A stretch of 64,000 nucleotides of DNA from Pseudomonas fluorescens (GTDB lineage: Bacteria > Pseudomonadota > Gammaproteobacteria > Pseudomonadales > Pseudomonadaceae). Positions 27,591 through 36,323 of the stretch are shown here, piece by piece; position 1 is the first letter of the stretch; every line of letters starts with the position of its first letter. The stretch lies in assembly GCF_902497855.1 (NCBI RefSeq), contig NZ_CABVHU010000027.1, positions 1-64,000 of the forward strand, in the 5' to 3' direction. The notes beneath the pieces are model-generated. The model did not search any database, was not told the origin of the DNA, and worked only from the letters and a program-made list of their open reading frames with translations. The position numbers and the translations under genes are program-made.

Positions 27591-27606
27591 AGCAATTCAG
27601 GTGCCA
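27591..27606 (-). promoter_or_regulatory. Sigma-54 promoter of the TRAP/SDR operon
   Basis: On the minus strand the sequence is TGGCAC-CTGAA-TTGCT, an exact -24/-12 element. It lies about 70 bases before the DctP start, leaving a leader of about 60 bases. Confidence 0.85.
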
Positions 27607-27731
27607 CGAAAGACCCAGCTAGGGTGGCGGTAGGCGAAGCTCCTATTCAACTGACTGTTTTTGAAAGAAAAAATAGCGCTCATACGAATGTGTCCATTTC
27701 TTACAGAGCACCGGGTGTGGCGGGGGATGTA

Positions 27732-27783
27732 ACAGGTGTCTCCTTCAACTGTCGCCCCACCCGGCACAGCAAGCGACACCTGT
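27732..27783. promoter_or_regulatory. Upstream activator dyad
   Basis: ACAGGTGTCTCC (27732-27743) faces GACACCTGT (27775-27783): a 9-base inverted repeat with a 34-base spacer, 126-190 bases upstream of the sigma-54 promoter. The same 12-mer occurs inverted at 33163-33174. Confidence 0.65.
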
Positions 27784-27876
27784 CCTGAATAGCCAATAGA
27801 GATATATTTCACCAAAATCGCCAAGGCAAGTTCAGGCCCTGCGAATGACATCTTGAGGTGTTGTGTTGGGCGGTAT

Positions 27877-29205
27877 TTAGAACAACGCCAGGGTATAGCT
27901 GACCGCTACGCGGTTCTGGTCCTGGGAGTATTCGCTGGGCAAGCCGCTGCGCATCGTGCCGTTACGCCAGCTGAACCCGACGCCCTTGAAGGTGCCGCTC
28001 TGCACCACGTAATCCAGCGCGAGGTCGCGTTCCCATTCTTTCTCGTCGCCACCGGTCGCCATGCGGATGTTGGTGCCTTTGAGGTAGGTGACAGATGCCA
28101 CCAGCCCTGGCACACCCAGCGCGGCGAAGTTGTAGCCGTATTGCCCGAATGCCGTGCGCTCGCCAGCCCGGGTGAAGCTGGTGATCAGACGGTCAGTGAA
28201 CAGGTAAATACTGCTGCCCGCCGCGCCCTCGTTGGTGTTGCCCTGATTGAGCTGCACGAAATTGCCGCTGTCGGACACGCTCTGGTAACCGAGCAGGAAG
28301 GTGTTGCCCCCCAAGGCGTAGGTAAACATCGCGCTCCAGGTGTCATTGTCGATTTTGCCGGCGGTGTCACCCAGACCACTGACCCGGTAGCCGGCGTCGC
28401 GACCTGAGGCGGAGTCGTTGCGGCCATCGGCGTCGGTCTTGAAGTAACGCAGGTCGGTGGTCAGCGACTGGCCTTCGCCCAACGGCAGCACATGCACCAG
28501 GCCGCCGAAATGCTGCACGTAATAGTCTTCCAGCTGGGCTGCGTAGTATTGCAGCGTGAGCTGTTTGGTCAGCTTGTAGTCGGCGCCGGCAAACAGGAAT
28601 TCATTGCTTTGCCGAGTGCCGCCGGCAACCGCGAGCCCCGAACGGTTGGTCGAACCGCGGCCGGTGGTGTGTTCCAGGCGACCACCGACCAGGGTCAGGT
28701 TGTCCACGTCCTTGGAGGTGATCATGCCGCCTTCGAAGGTTTGCGGCAGTACACGACCATCGTTGGCCACCAGGATCGGCAACTTCGGCTGGAGGGTCCC
28801 GTAGCGGGCCTCGGTCTGGGAGAAGCGCATCTTGCCGGTCAGGCCCAGACGGCTCCATTCGTCCACGGCGCTGCCATCGCCGTCATCAGGAATCATCGAA
28901 CTGCCGCGGTGGTTGCCTTTGCCGCCATCCAGACGCACCCCCAGCAAGCCGAGCGCGTCCACACCAAAGCCGACGGTGCCATCGGTGAAGCCGGATTTGT
29001 AATCGAGGAAGAAGCCCTGCGCCCATTCTGCTGTCTTGCTTTGCCCGGCGGGACCGGCCCGATCGCGGTAGTCGTTGTTGAAGTAGTAGTTGCGAAAACC
29101 CAGGGTGGCCTTGCTGTCCTTGACGAAGTCAGCGTGGGCCATAGGTGACAAGGCGACCCCTGTGGTGGCGAGCAGAGACAGTCGAACGAAAGGAATTTTT
29201 TTCAT
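27877..29205 (-). CDS. OprD-family outer-membrane porin
   Basis: This is a complete 442-residue porin with signal peptide (cleavage near AHA-DFV). It has the OprD pattern (SKATLGFRNYYFNNDYRD, EWAQGFFLDYKSGFT, LGLLGVRLDGGKG, LPQTFEGGMI) and a proper C-terminus, AVSYTLALF, ending in phenylalanine. It should admit the small anionic or aromatic substrate handled by the surrounding thiolase and TRAP genes. It lies 117 bases behind the PPC gene pair and is probably in the same transcript, or has its own promoter behind the hairpin at 29254-29272. Confidence 0.93.
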   Translation of the reverse strand: MKKIPFVRLSLLATTGVALSPMAHADFVKDSKATLGFRNYYFNNDYRDRAGPAGQSKTAEWAQGFFLDYKSGFTDGTVGFGVDALGLLGVRLDGGKGNHRGSSMIPDDGDGSAVDEWSRLGLTGKMRFSQTEARYGTLQPKLPILVANDGRVLPQTFEGGMITSKDVDNLTLVGGRLEHTTGRGSTNRSGLAVAGGTRQSNEFLFAGADYKLTKQLTLQYYAAQLEDYYVQHFGGLVHVLPLGEGQSLTTDLRYFKTDADGRNDSASGRDAGYRVSGLGDTAGKIDNDTWSAMFTYALGGNTFLLGYQSVSDSGNFVQLNQGNTNEGAAGSSIYLFTDRLITSFTRAGERTAFGQYGYNFAALGVPGLVASVTYLKGTNIRMATGGDEKEWERDLALDYVVQSGTFKGVGFSWRNGTMRSGLPSEYSQDQNRVAVSYTLALF

Positions 29206-29253
29206 TTTTGTTTTCCGATGAGCGTGGTCATACGATCGAAAGGCCGCAGGTGT

Positions 29254-29272
29254 AGGGCTGCGAGACAGCCCT
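29254..29272 (-). terminator. Intercistronic hairpin before oprD
   Basis: AGGGCTG, a five-base loop and CAGCCCT form a compact stem between the PPC genes and the OprD gene. The T run lies on the plus-strand side only (CCCTTT), so on the minus strand it may just dampen read-through. Confidence 0.4.
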
Positions 29273-29322
29273 TTGCACGTGGCTTCGATTTTTTTGTTAT
29301 GGGGGGTGACGGGGTGAAGGGG

Positions 29323-29718
29323 TCAGTCGGGCAGCCACTCCTGCAGCGTCAGCTCGACCGTGATGAAGGTGAGGTTTTTACCGCGTTCCAGGCGGCCGGC
29401 GTAGAGCTTGCCATCGGCATCGGCAACCACTGCCTGCAGGCGACTTTCACCGCTGAGAATTTCGCCGCTGACGCTGAGGATTTCCACCCCCGGGCCTTCG
29501 ACATGGACCTGGATCATGCCCTGGCGACCCAGGTAGCTGAGTTGGCCATCAATCAGGCTGCCCAAACCCCCGCGAACCACGGCCAAATGGATGCCGTGGT
29601 CTTTGCACAGGGCTTCCGCGCTGTCGATGATGTCTTCATTGGGCTTGAGGCGGGCGATCACCAGGCGGCCCAGCCGGCCGCCCTGGACCAGGGACTCTTC
29701 GGGTACGGCGACGTTCAT
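29323..29718 (-). CDS. PPC/PCC-domain (DUF296) protein, lacking metal histidines
   Basis: This 131-residue protein consists of one plants-and-prokaryotes-conserved domain (LVIARLKPNEDIIDSAEALC, GGLGSLIDG, LSVSGEI). At the position where many members carry His residues it reads LQAVVADADGKLYAGRL, so the usual His ligands are missing. It overlaps the following PPC gene by ATGA and forms part of the thiolase/ligase operon. The function of bacterial stand-alone PPC proteins is not settled; it may be a non-catalytic partner of its neighbour. Confidence 0.8.
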   Translation of the reverse strand: MNVAVPEESLVQGGRLGRLVIARLKPNEDIIDSAEALCKDHGIHLAVVRGGLGSLIDGQLSYLGRQGMIQVHVEGPGVEILSVSGEILSGESRLQAVVADADGKLYAGRLERGKNLTFITVELTLQEWLPD

Positions 29719-30266
29719 GACACCTCCTGGCGAACGGGATGAAGCAGATTGAAGTGGGTTTCCGCGTCAGGCTGGACCTGATAGGCAACCTGGTCGAACA
29801 GGCACAGGCGGATCGTCAGTGGCTCGCTGCCGACAATCAGTTTGTCCAGCACCAGGTGCCCGCCATGCTGCTCGCCATTGCGGTCCAGAAAACCGGCATG
29901 GCAGTGCAACAATGGCGCGCCCTGGGCATCGCGGCCCACGGTGATGGCGCCGCTGATAAACGTGATGTAGCCGTCCAGGACCACCGGCTGGCCGTAGTCG
30001 TAAGGACGTTCGGGCTTGTCGGTGACGATCATGCGGTGATAGCTCAGGTGGGCGGCGCCGCCACACAGAATGCGGCCCACCGCGCTGCTGTAACGTCGAC
30101 CTTCCAGCGCCTTGAGCACGCCTGCCGCGACGTTACTCGCCAGTGGCAGGACGATGCGCAGCTCTTGGCTGTAAGGCACTTCCAGATCCAGCAGTCGCGG
30201 TGACAGGGGCGGGCCCTCGTGAATAAACGTGCGCACACCGGCACGCTCAGCGAAATGAGGCGTCAT
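29715..30266 (-). CDS. Second PPC-domain (DUF296-like) protein with His motif
   Basis: This 183-residue protein is distantly similar to its downstream neighbour. It keeps LLHCHAGFLDRNGEQHGGHL, whose His-x-His and GGH are the metal-binding signature of the PPC fold. Its start overlaps the stop of the acyl-CoA ligase gene (TGATG), and its own stop overlaps the next start, so the three genes are translationally coupled. The pair could form a heteromer acting with the thiolase, which lacks an obvious DUF35 partner; this is an inference. Confidence 0.7.
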   Translation of the reverse strand: MTPHFAERAGVRTFIHEGPPLSPRLLDLEVPYSQELRIVLPLASNVAAGVLKALEGRRYSSAVGRILCGGAAHLSYHRMIVTDKPERPYDYGQPVVLDGYITFISGAITVGRDAQGAPLLHCHAGFLDRNGEQHGGHLVLDKLIVGSEPLTIRLCLFDQVAYQVQPDAETHFNLLHPVRQEVS

Positions 30267-31843
30267 CAAGCCACCTCCTGGCGTTCTTCGAGCAGCGCGC
30301 GGATCTGTTTCTTGACGATCTTGCCGTAGCCCGACTTTGGCATCTCGTCCCAGCGCACAAAACGCTTGGGCCATTTGTAGCGGGCGATACGCGGCTCCAG
30401 ATGCGCCAGCAGTTGTTCGTCGCTGACCTCGGCGGTGGTGACGATCACGGCATAACCGGACTCGCCCCATTTCGCGTCGGGCATGCCCAGCACGGCGGCT
30501 TCGGTCACCGCCGGATGGCTGAGCAGGGCTTCTTCGATCTCCCGTGGGTACACGTTGGAGCCACCGGAAATGTACATGTCCGAAGCCCGGCCCGTGATGA
30601 ACAGGTAGCCGTGTTCATCCAGATGGCCGAGGTCGCCGGTGTGGAACCAACCGAACTTGAAACAGCTTTCATTGGCCTTGGGGTTGTTGTAGTAACCGCT
30701 GAACACCGCCGGCCCGCGCACGCAGATTTCACCGTCCATACCGGTGTCCAGTTCGTTGCCGGCGTCATCGAGAATCGCCACTTGCATGCCGGTTCGAGGG
30801 TAGCCGCAGCTGCCCGTCTTGGCGTTCGGCGAGTCCTCGCTTTCGTGGCAATCGGCGGGCAGCACGGTGATATTGCCGGTCACTTCGCCCAGGCCGTAAT
30901 ACTGCACCAGGACCTTGCCCAGCTTGTTCAGGGCATGGCGCTGGTCGGCGCGATACATCGGCGCGCCAGCGTAGATCACGTGACGCAGACTGCTGTGATC
31001 GTAGCGGTCGACGGCATCGCTTTCGGTGAGCATCTTGACGATGGTCGGCACGGTGAACAGGTTGTCCACGCGGTATTCCTGCACCAGGCGCCAGGCTTCG
31101 TCGCAGTCCAGTTTGTCGCTGGCCGGCAGGATGCAGGCGGCGCCCCGGGCGACGTTGACCAAAGCGTGGATACCGGCGCCGTGGGACAGCGGGGCGAGCA
31201 CCAGCGAACGCGAATGCTGATTCAGACCAGGCATCAGGTCGGCGATATGGTTGGTGATGACAAACGCCATCTGGCCGTGGGTCAGCACCCCGGCCTTGGG
31301 GTAGCCGGTGGTACCCGAGGTGTAGAAGAACCACAGCGGGTCGTGGTACTTCACTTCGGCCGGGCGGAAGGCGCTGTGCAGCGCACGGCCCTCATCCAGC
31401 AATTGGTCGTAGCCCAGTTCACCATCGCGGGGCTGACCGATGGCGATGACTTGTTGCAGGCTGGGCGATACCGCTCGCACGGCGTCGACGTAATGCTCGA
31501 GACCTTCGTCATACAGCATCGCCACCGCGCCGCTGGAGCTGCCCAGGTAGGCCGCTTCCGCCGGGGTGACCCGCACGTTGGTCGGGACCCACACGGCGCC
31601 GAGGCGAAACGCGATCCAGGCACTTTCGAACAGCGGCAAATTGTTGCGCGAATGCACCAGCAGTTTGTCGCCTTTACGGATGCCGCGGTCACGCAAGGCT
31701 GCGGCGACGCTGTCGACCCGCATCGAAATTTCTTTCCAGGAATGTTCACGACCGCTGCGAATGAAGCCCGGCGCATCCGGATAGCGGCGCGCGATCTGGT
31801 TAAGCATTTCTCCCAGGTTCATGACATTGTCGATGCCCATCAT
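30266..31843 (-). CDS. AMP-forming acyl-CoA ligase
   Basis: This is a 525-residue class-I adenylate-forming enzyme that activates a carboxylic acid to its CoA thioester. Core motifs are present in order: FFYTSGTTGYPKAG (phosphate loop), QYYGLGEVTG, GWFHTGDLGHLDEHGY, the hinge GRASDMYISGGSNVYPREIE, and the catalytic lysine in KSGYGKIVKK. It overlaps the thiolase gene by ATGA. The substrate cannot be read from the sequence; the neighbouring porin and TRAP importer suggest an exogenous organic acid. Confidence 0.92.
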   Translation of the reverse strand: MMGIDNVMNLGEMLNQIARRYPDAPGFIRSGREHSWKEISMRVDSVAAALRDRGIRKGDKLLVHSRNNLPLFESAWIAFRLGAVWVPTNVRVTPAEAAYLGSSSGAVAMLYDEGLEHYVDAVRAVSPSLQQVIAIGQPRDGELGYDQLLDEGRALHSAFRPAEVKYHDPLWFFYTSGTTGYPKAGVLTHGQMAFVITNHIADLMPGLNQHSRSLVLAPLSHGAGIHALVNVARGAACILPASDKLDCDEAWRLVQEYRVDNLFTVPTIVKMLTESDAVDRYDHSSLRHVIYAGAPMYRADQRHALNKLGKVLVQYYGLGEVTGNITVLPADCHESEDSPNAKTGSCGYPRTGMQVAILDDAGNELDTGMDGEICVRGPAVFSGYYNNPKANESCFKFGWFHTGDLGHLDEHGYLFITGRASDMYISGGSNVYPREIEEALLSHPAVTEAAVLGMPDAKWGESGYAVIVTTAEVSDEQLLAHLEPRIARYKWPKRFVRWDEMPKSGYGKIVKKQIRALLEERQEVA

Positions 31844-33009
31844 TGCACGGTCTCCAGAATGCTCACGTAGTTGGTCACAGCCGCACCACCCATATTGAAC
31901 ACACCGGCGCGATCGGCTTTGGGCAGTTGCATGTCGCCGGCCTGGCCGGAGAGCTGCATGGCTGCCATCACGTGCATCGACACGCCGGTGGCACCGATGG
32001 GGTGGCCCTTGGACTTGAGGCCGCCCGACGGGTTGATCGGCAGGCGGCCGTCCTTGCGGCTGATACCTTCGGCGATGACCCGTGCACCTTGGCCACGTTC
32101 GGCCAGGCCCATGGCTTCGTATTCCAGTAATTCGGCGATGGTGAAGCAGTCGTGGGTCTCGACCAGCGACAGATCGGCCAGGCTCAGCCCGGCGGTCTGC
32201 AGGGCCTGTTGCCAGGCGCGGGCGGCACCTTCGAAGTACGTTGGATCGCGCCGGGACAGGGGCATGTAGTCGTTGACTTGCACGGCGGCGCGGAAACGCA
32301 CGGCATGGCGGCGATCGCCCACCAGGTCGTCGCGACTGATCACCAGGGCCGCCGATCCATCGGTGACCAGCGAGCAGTCGGTGCGTTTCAGCGGCCCGGC
32401 CACGAAGGGGTTTTTTTCTGATGGATGACGGCAGAAGTCATAACCGAAATCCCGTCGCATGTGGGCGTACGGGTTCAAGGCGCCGTTGGCGTGGTTCTTC
32501 GCGGCAATCATCGCCAGCGCATCGGACTGGTCGCCGTAATGGTCGAAATAACTTTGCGCAATATTGCCAAACACACCGGCAAACCCCCCCTCGATGTCGG
32601 CTTCTTCCTTGGCATAGCAGCACTTGAGCAGGATCTTCCCGACCTCGGCAGTGGGCAAGGTATTCATCTTCTCGAAGCCCACCACCAGCGCGTGTTTGCT
32701 TTGGCCGCTGAGTACTGCTTGCAGCGCCGAGTGGATCGCCGCGGAGCCGGTGGAACAGGCATTTTCTACGCGAACCGAGGGGGTGAAGCGCAATTGCGGG
32801 ATGTGGTTGGCCAGCAGGGCCGAAGGAAAGTCCTGATACAGAAAGCCGGCGTTGAAGTGACCCACGTGGACGGAGTCGATCTGCTCCGCCGCGATGTCGG
32901 CGTGCGCCAGTGCGCCAAGGGCGGCCTCGGCCATCATCAGCTCGGGATCAAGTTGGTCGAACTTGCCGAATGGGGAGTGATACCAGCCAGTGATAACGGG
33001 CGATCGCAT
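31840..33009 (-). CDS. SCPx-type thiolase
   Basis: This 389-residue protein has the thiolase fold of the sterol-carrier-protein-x branch. The nucleophilic cysteine is Cys85 in VENACSTGSAA. HDCFTIAELLEYEAMG and NPSGGLKSKGHPIGATG carry the catalytic histidines. The usual C-terminal Cys-x-Gly is replaced by FNMGG, as in SCPx-type enzymes. It should cleave a beta-keto-acyl-CoA or carry out a retro-aldol-type step. It is the first gene of the operon, 38 bases downstream of a sigma-54 promoter. The longer upstream frame is rejected because it would span that promoter. Confidence 0.88.
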   Translation of the reverse strand: MRSPVITGWYHSPFGKFDQLDPELMMAEAALGALAHADIAAEQIDSVHVGHFNAGFLYQDFPSALLANHIPQLRFTPSVRVENACSTGSAAIHSALQAVLSGQSKHALVVGFEKMNTLPTAEVGKILLKCCYAKEEADIEGGFAGVFGNIAQSYFDHYGDQSDALAMIAAKNHANGALNPYAHMRRDFGYDFCRHPSEKNPFVAGPLKRTDCSLVTDGSAALVISRDDLVGDRRHAVRFRAAVQVNDYMPLSRRDPTYFEGAARAWQQALQTAGLSLADLSLVETHDCFTIAELLEYEAMGLAERGQGARVIAEGISRKDGRLPINPSGGLKSKGHPIGATGVSMHVMAAMQLSGQAGDMQLPKADRAGVFNMGGAAVTNYVSILETVQ

Positions 33010-33046
33010 AAGGTGTTCCTTGCGTGAATGGTGTTGCAAGGGCGAT

Positions 33047-33062
33047 AGCAAGAGCGGTGCCA
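33047..33062 (-). promoter_or_regulatory. Sigma-54 promoter of the thiolase operon
   Basis: On the minus strand the sequence is TGGCAC-CGCTC-TTGCT, the full -24/-12 consensus. It would start transcription near 33035, about 25 bases before the thiolase ATG. Confidence 0.88.
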
Positions 33063-33151
33063 AGGGCTGGCGAGGCGGGCGCAGGCCCTGTGGGATGGGC
33101 ATTTGCGGGAAACACGCGCTGCCCAGGCAGATGTCGCCTGGGCATTGGAGG

Positions 33152-33187
33152 GAGACACTATGGGAGACACCTGTCGCCTCGGACAGG
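33152..33187. promoter_or_regulatory. Upstream activator site of the thiolase promoter
   Basis: GGAGACACCTGT (33163-33174) is the exact reverse complement of the 12-mer at 27732-27743. CCTGTC (33170-33175) and GACAGG (33182-33187) add a local dyad. The distance to the sigma-54 promoter is about 100 bases. Confidence 0.65.
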
Positions 33188-33255
33188 GCTTCTGGGGAGC
33201 TGGTTTGGCAGGCGATTCGAGTAGCGGGTGCAAGGCGTTGCACCTCGACCCCCAT

Positions 33256-34164
33256 TCAACCAACTTCTGACTCGCGAGACGCTTGCGCACTGGCCTGTTG
33301 CGCACTCTCGATGAACGTTGCGATGCAGGGGTTGTGATTGTCGGCCTTCCACACCGCCACCACCTCGATAACCGGCGCATCGCGCAACGGTTTGAACGTG
33401 GTGGTGGCCAGGCGCATGTTGCACATCGAGCGCGGCACGATCGCAATCCCCAAGCCTTCGCCCACCAGGTTGACGATGGTTTGCTGCATGTTGATTTCCA
33501 GTCCGATGTGCGGGGTGACACCGTGCTGCAGGCAGTAGTTGAAAATCATGTCGTGCAGCGCCGGAGCGATCCGCCGTGGCACGATGATGAAGGTTTCCCC
33601 GGTCAACTCGCGTGGGTCGATCATTGGCTGTTCGAGCAGTCGATGACCCGGCGGCAGCACCAGGGTCATTTCTTCGCGAAAGAGGGTCACGGTTTCGAGC
33701 CCGGAGCAGTCCTGCGGACGGTACATGATCGCCACGTCCTTGTTGCCGCTGCTGATGTCCTGAGCCAGGTCCAGCGGCAAGGTCTCGGTCAGCTTCAGGC
33801 TCACCTGCGGAAACTGCGCGGCGTAGCGCCGGGTAATCGCCGGAGTAACGCTGTAGGCGGTCGACATCATGAAACCCACCGACAGTTCACCCGCCGCACC
33901 CCGCGCTGCGGCCAAGGCGTTGCGCTTGGCCTGCTCGAACGCGGCAAACACCGTGGCGGTATCCAGGTAAAAGCGCTGGCCGGCCTCGGTCAGCTCTACG
34001 CGTCGGCGTGAACGATCAAACAGCTTGACCCCCAGTTCGTCTTCCAGCAAAGCGATCTGTCGCGACAGCGGTGGCTGCGAGATATGCAGACGTTCAGCGG
34101 CGCGACCAAAGTGCAGCGTTTCTGCCAGTGTGCGGAAATATTGCAAATGGCGGAGCTCGATCAT
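33256..34164 (-). CDS. LysR-type regulator
   Basis: This is a 302-residue LysR protein starting MIELRHLQYFRTLAETLHFG, with helix-turn-helix FGRAAERLHISQPPLSRQIALLE and a CatM/BenM-like effector domain. It sits between the thiolase promoter and the sigma-54 activator gene, transcribed towards the thiolase and away from the activator. It may regulate the activator gene or add a second layer of control. The longer upstream frame starts inside the AT-rich divergent promoter region and is unlikely. Confidence 0.9.
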   Translation of the reverse strand: MIELRHLQYFRTLAETLHFGRAAERLHISQPPLSRQIALLEDELGVKLFDRSRRRVELTEAGQRFYLDTATVFAAFEQAKRNALAAARGAAGELSVGFMMSTAYSVTPAITRRYAAQFPQVSLKLTETLPLDLAQDISSGNKDVAIMYRPQDCSGLETVTLFREEMTLVLPPGHRLLEQPMIDPRELTGETFIIVPRRIAPALHDMIFNYCLQHGVTPHIGLEINMQQTIVNLVGEGLGIAIVPRSMCNMRLATTTFKPLRDAPVIEVVAVWKADNHNPCIATFIESAQQASAQASRESEVG

Positions 34165-34316
34165 GATGCTCTCAAAGGTATCAATAGATGATTTATTATG
34201 GATTGGAAAATATAAGTGTGCGTGGTTATTGTCATTCAACGCCATATCGACGGCTGCATCACAAGTGCGGCGAGTCGACATAGTCACGAGCTATACAATA
34301 ATAAAAGGTGACGCTG

Positions 34317-35387
34317 ATGCCTTCCGTACACGAACACCCTTCGTTTACCCGAGCCCACACAACCGCCGCTTACCCTGAATGCGATATTGCCCACGACACT
34401 GACCCGCAAGTGCGCCAGGCTTTTCGCCGCGCATTGCGCCTGATGGAGCGCGGGATCGCTGTACTCATCCAGGGTGAGACGGGTACCGGTAAAGAGGTGC
34501 TGGCCCGTGCGCTGCACGAGCACAGTCAGCGCCACGCCGCGCAACTGGTCGCCCTCAATTGTGCGTCCATCCCCGAAACCCTGATCGAAAGCGAACTGTT
34601 CGGCTACTCCCGCGGTGCCTTTTCCGGTGCCCTGCCGGGGGGCAAGAAGGGCAAAGTGGCGCAGGCCGACGGCGGCACCTTGTTTCTCGATGAAATTGGC
34701 GACATGCCATTCGAGCAGCAGACCCGCCTGTTACGCGTGATCGCCGAGCGCGAGGTCACCCCGCTGGGTGCCGAGCGCAGCGTGCCGGTGAATTTCGCGC
34801 TGATCTGTGCCACTCACCAATCCCTCACGCATCTGGTGGAAAACGGCAGCTTTCGCGAAGATCTGTTCTATCGCATTGCCACCGGCGTGGTGCAGTTGCC
34901 GCCGCTACGTGAACGCACTGACCGTGCCGAACTTGTGAGCAGCATGGTCGCCACCGAATTACCCGGTTGCGATCCACGCCAGGTGATCGCTGCCGACGTC
35001 TGGCCCCTGTTGCTCGGCCATTCGTGGCCAGGCAACCTGCGGCAGATGCGGGCGGTCATCCGATACGCCTGTGCAGTGAAGGAAGGCGCGCGCATCCAGC
35101 GGTGTGATCTGCCCGCTGATTTCCTTTCACAAGCGGGCGGTCAGCCTTCGCAACCGGTCCGTGCAAACGTGCAGAACGTGACGCCGATTCGCCAGAGCAG
35201 ACCCACCGCGGCACCCGTGGGGGAGCGCGAGGACGTACTCGGCGTGCTCATCAATTGCCGCTGGAATATGACTGCTGCTGCTCGTGCGCTGGGCATCTGT
35301 CGGCCATCGCTGTATCGCGTACTGCGGCGGCTGAACATTGCGCCGCTCAAGAACCAGTTGGCGCTGGGCAGCTACGCCCCTTCCTGA
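34317..35387 (+). CDS. Sigma-54-dependent activator without sensory domain
   Basis: This is an enhancer-binding protein of 356 residues, an AcoR-like AAA+ core with a Fis-type helix-turn-helix and almost no N-terminal domain (about 30 residues before the AAA+). Walker A is GETGTGKE (about 53-60) and Walker B is GGTLFLDEIGD. The sigma-contacting loop reads GAFSGA (about 100-105) instead of the usual GAFTGA. The C-terminal helix is NMTAAARALGICRPSLYRVLRRL. AAAAGGTG lies six bases before the ATG. It probably drives the two sigma-54 promoters in this cluster, with its input supplied by another protein or by its own abundance. Confidence 0.9.
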   Translation: MPSVHEHPSFTRAHTTAAYPECDIAHDTDPQVRQAFRRALRLMERGIAVLIQGETGTGKEVLARALHEHSQRHAAQLVALNCASIPETLIESELFGYSRGAFSGALPGGKKGKVAQADGGTLFLDEIGDMPFEQQTRLLRVIAEREVTPLGAERSVPVNFALICATHQSLTHLVENGSFREDLFYRIATGVVQLPPLRERTDRAELVSSMVATELPGCDPRQVIAADVWPLLLGHSWPGNLRQMRAVIRYACAVKEGARIQRCDLPADFLSQAGGQPSQPVRANVQNVTPIRQSRPTAAPVGEREDVLGVLINCRWNMTAAARALGICRPSLYRVLRRLNIAPLKNQLALGSYAPS

Positions 35388-35477
35388 CGGTTTCACCGCC
35401 TGATTTTTCATTGAACAACCGGCCGTTTCCCGTTTCTCGGGAAGGCCGACCTGCGTCCAGATCAAGGGATAATAATA

Positions 35478-36260
35478 ATGAATGCCTCAGCCAATTTTGC
35501 GCCGATCAGTTTTTCTCTCGAGGGCCGTAACGCACTGGTTACCGGAGCCGCGCGCGGGATCGGCTATGCCATCGCCGTCGCCCTGGGTCAATGCGGAGCA
35601 CGGATCGCGATCTGCGACCTCGACCATGCCGCCGCAGAGCGCGCAGCCGCACAGCTAGGCGAGTTGGGCATTCATGCCATTGGCTTGGGGGTGGACGTTG
35701 CCGACGAACAACAGGTGGATGCCATGGTCAGCCAGGTTGGACAGGCTTTGGGGAGCATCGATATTCTGGTCAACAATGCCGGTATCGTTTCGACCTTGCC
35801 ACTACTGGAGGTGAGTGCGGCCGAATGGAAGCGCGTCATGGCGATCGACCTCAATAGCGTTTTCTACTGCGCGAAGGCCGTATTACCGGGCATGATGGCC
35901 CGCCGCTCGGGACGGATCATCAACATTGCTTCGGTCGCTGGCAAACGCGGTGGCGGCCTGTTGGGCAACAGTTGTTATGCCGCTGCCAAAGGCGGCGTGA
36001 TTGCATTGACCAAGGGGCTGGCACGCGAGGCCGGGCCATTCAACATTACCGCCAACGCGGTTTCCCCGGCGTTGACCGACACCGACATGACCAGCACCCT
36101 GAATGCCGAAGCGCGGGCTCGAGTGTTGGTTGACATGCCGTTGGGACGCGCCGGGACACCGCGAGATATCGCCGCCGCAGTCTGTTTCCTGGCATCGGAC
36201 GCGGCGAGTTTCGTGACCGGGGAAATCATGGATGTGGACGGTGGGTACATGCGCGATTAG
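35478..36260 (+). CDS. SDR-family oxidoreductase
   Basis: This is a 260-residue short-chain dehydrogenase with TGAARGIGYAIAVALG, CDLDHAA (NAD-type Asp), NNAGIVSTLP, NIASVAGKRGG, YAAAKGG and a C-terminal DVDGGYM. It lies 90 bases downstream of the sigma-54 activator and on the same strand, so it may be co-transcribed with it. Its role is probably oxidation of a hydroxyl intermediate before or after the thiolase step; this is an inference. Confidence 0.9.
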   Translation: MNASANFAPISFSLEGRNALVTGAARGIGYAIAVALGQCGARIAICDLDHAAAERAAAQLGELGIHAIGLGVDVADEQQVDAMVSQVGQALGSIDILVNNAGIVSTLPLLEVSAAEWKRVMAIDLNSVFYCAKAVLPGMMARRSGRIINIASVAGKRGGGLLGNSCYAAAKGGVIALTKGLAREAGPFNITANAVSPALTDTDMTSTLNAEARARVLVDMPLGRAGTPRDIAAAVCFLASDAASFVTGEIMDVDGGYMRD

Positions 36261-36323
36261 GCGGTCGCCGGGGAGGGTAGGGGCGCTCGCTGCAGGATCA
36301 TCGAAACCCTGTAGCGAGGTCCT

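Larger units (their letters stand above)
27521..27876. other. Regulatory gap upstream of the TRAP operon
   Basis: There are 356 bases without a gene. The gap holds the sigma-54 promoter (27591-27606) and the upstream dyad (27732-27783), both listed separately. The 84-codon minus frame across it has no family resemblance. Confidence 0.7.

Noticed and set aside
33010..33255. Extended N-terminus of the thiolase frame
   Set aside because: The extra codons cover the sigma-54 promoter and enhancer site, and the peptide lacks thiolase similarity; MRSPVITGWY is the natural start.
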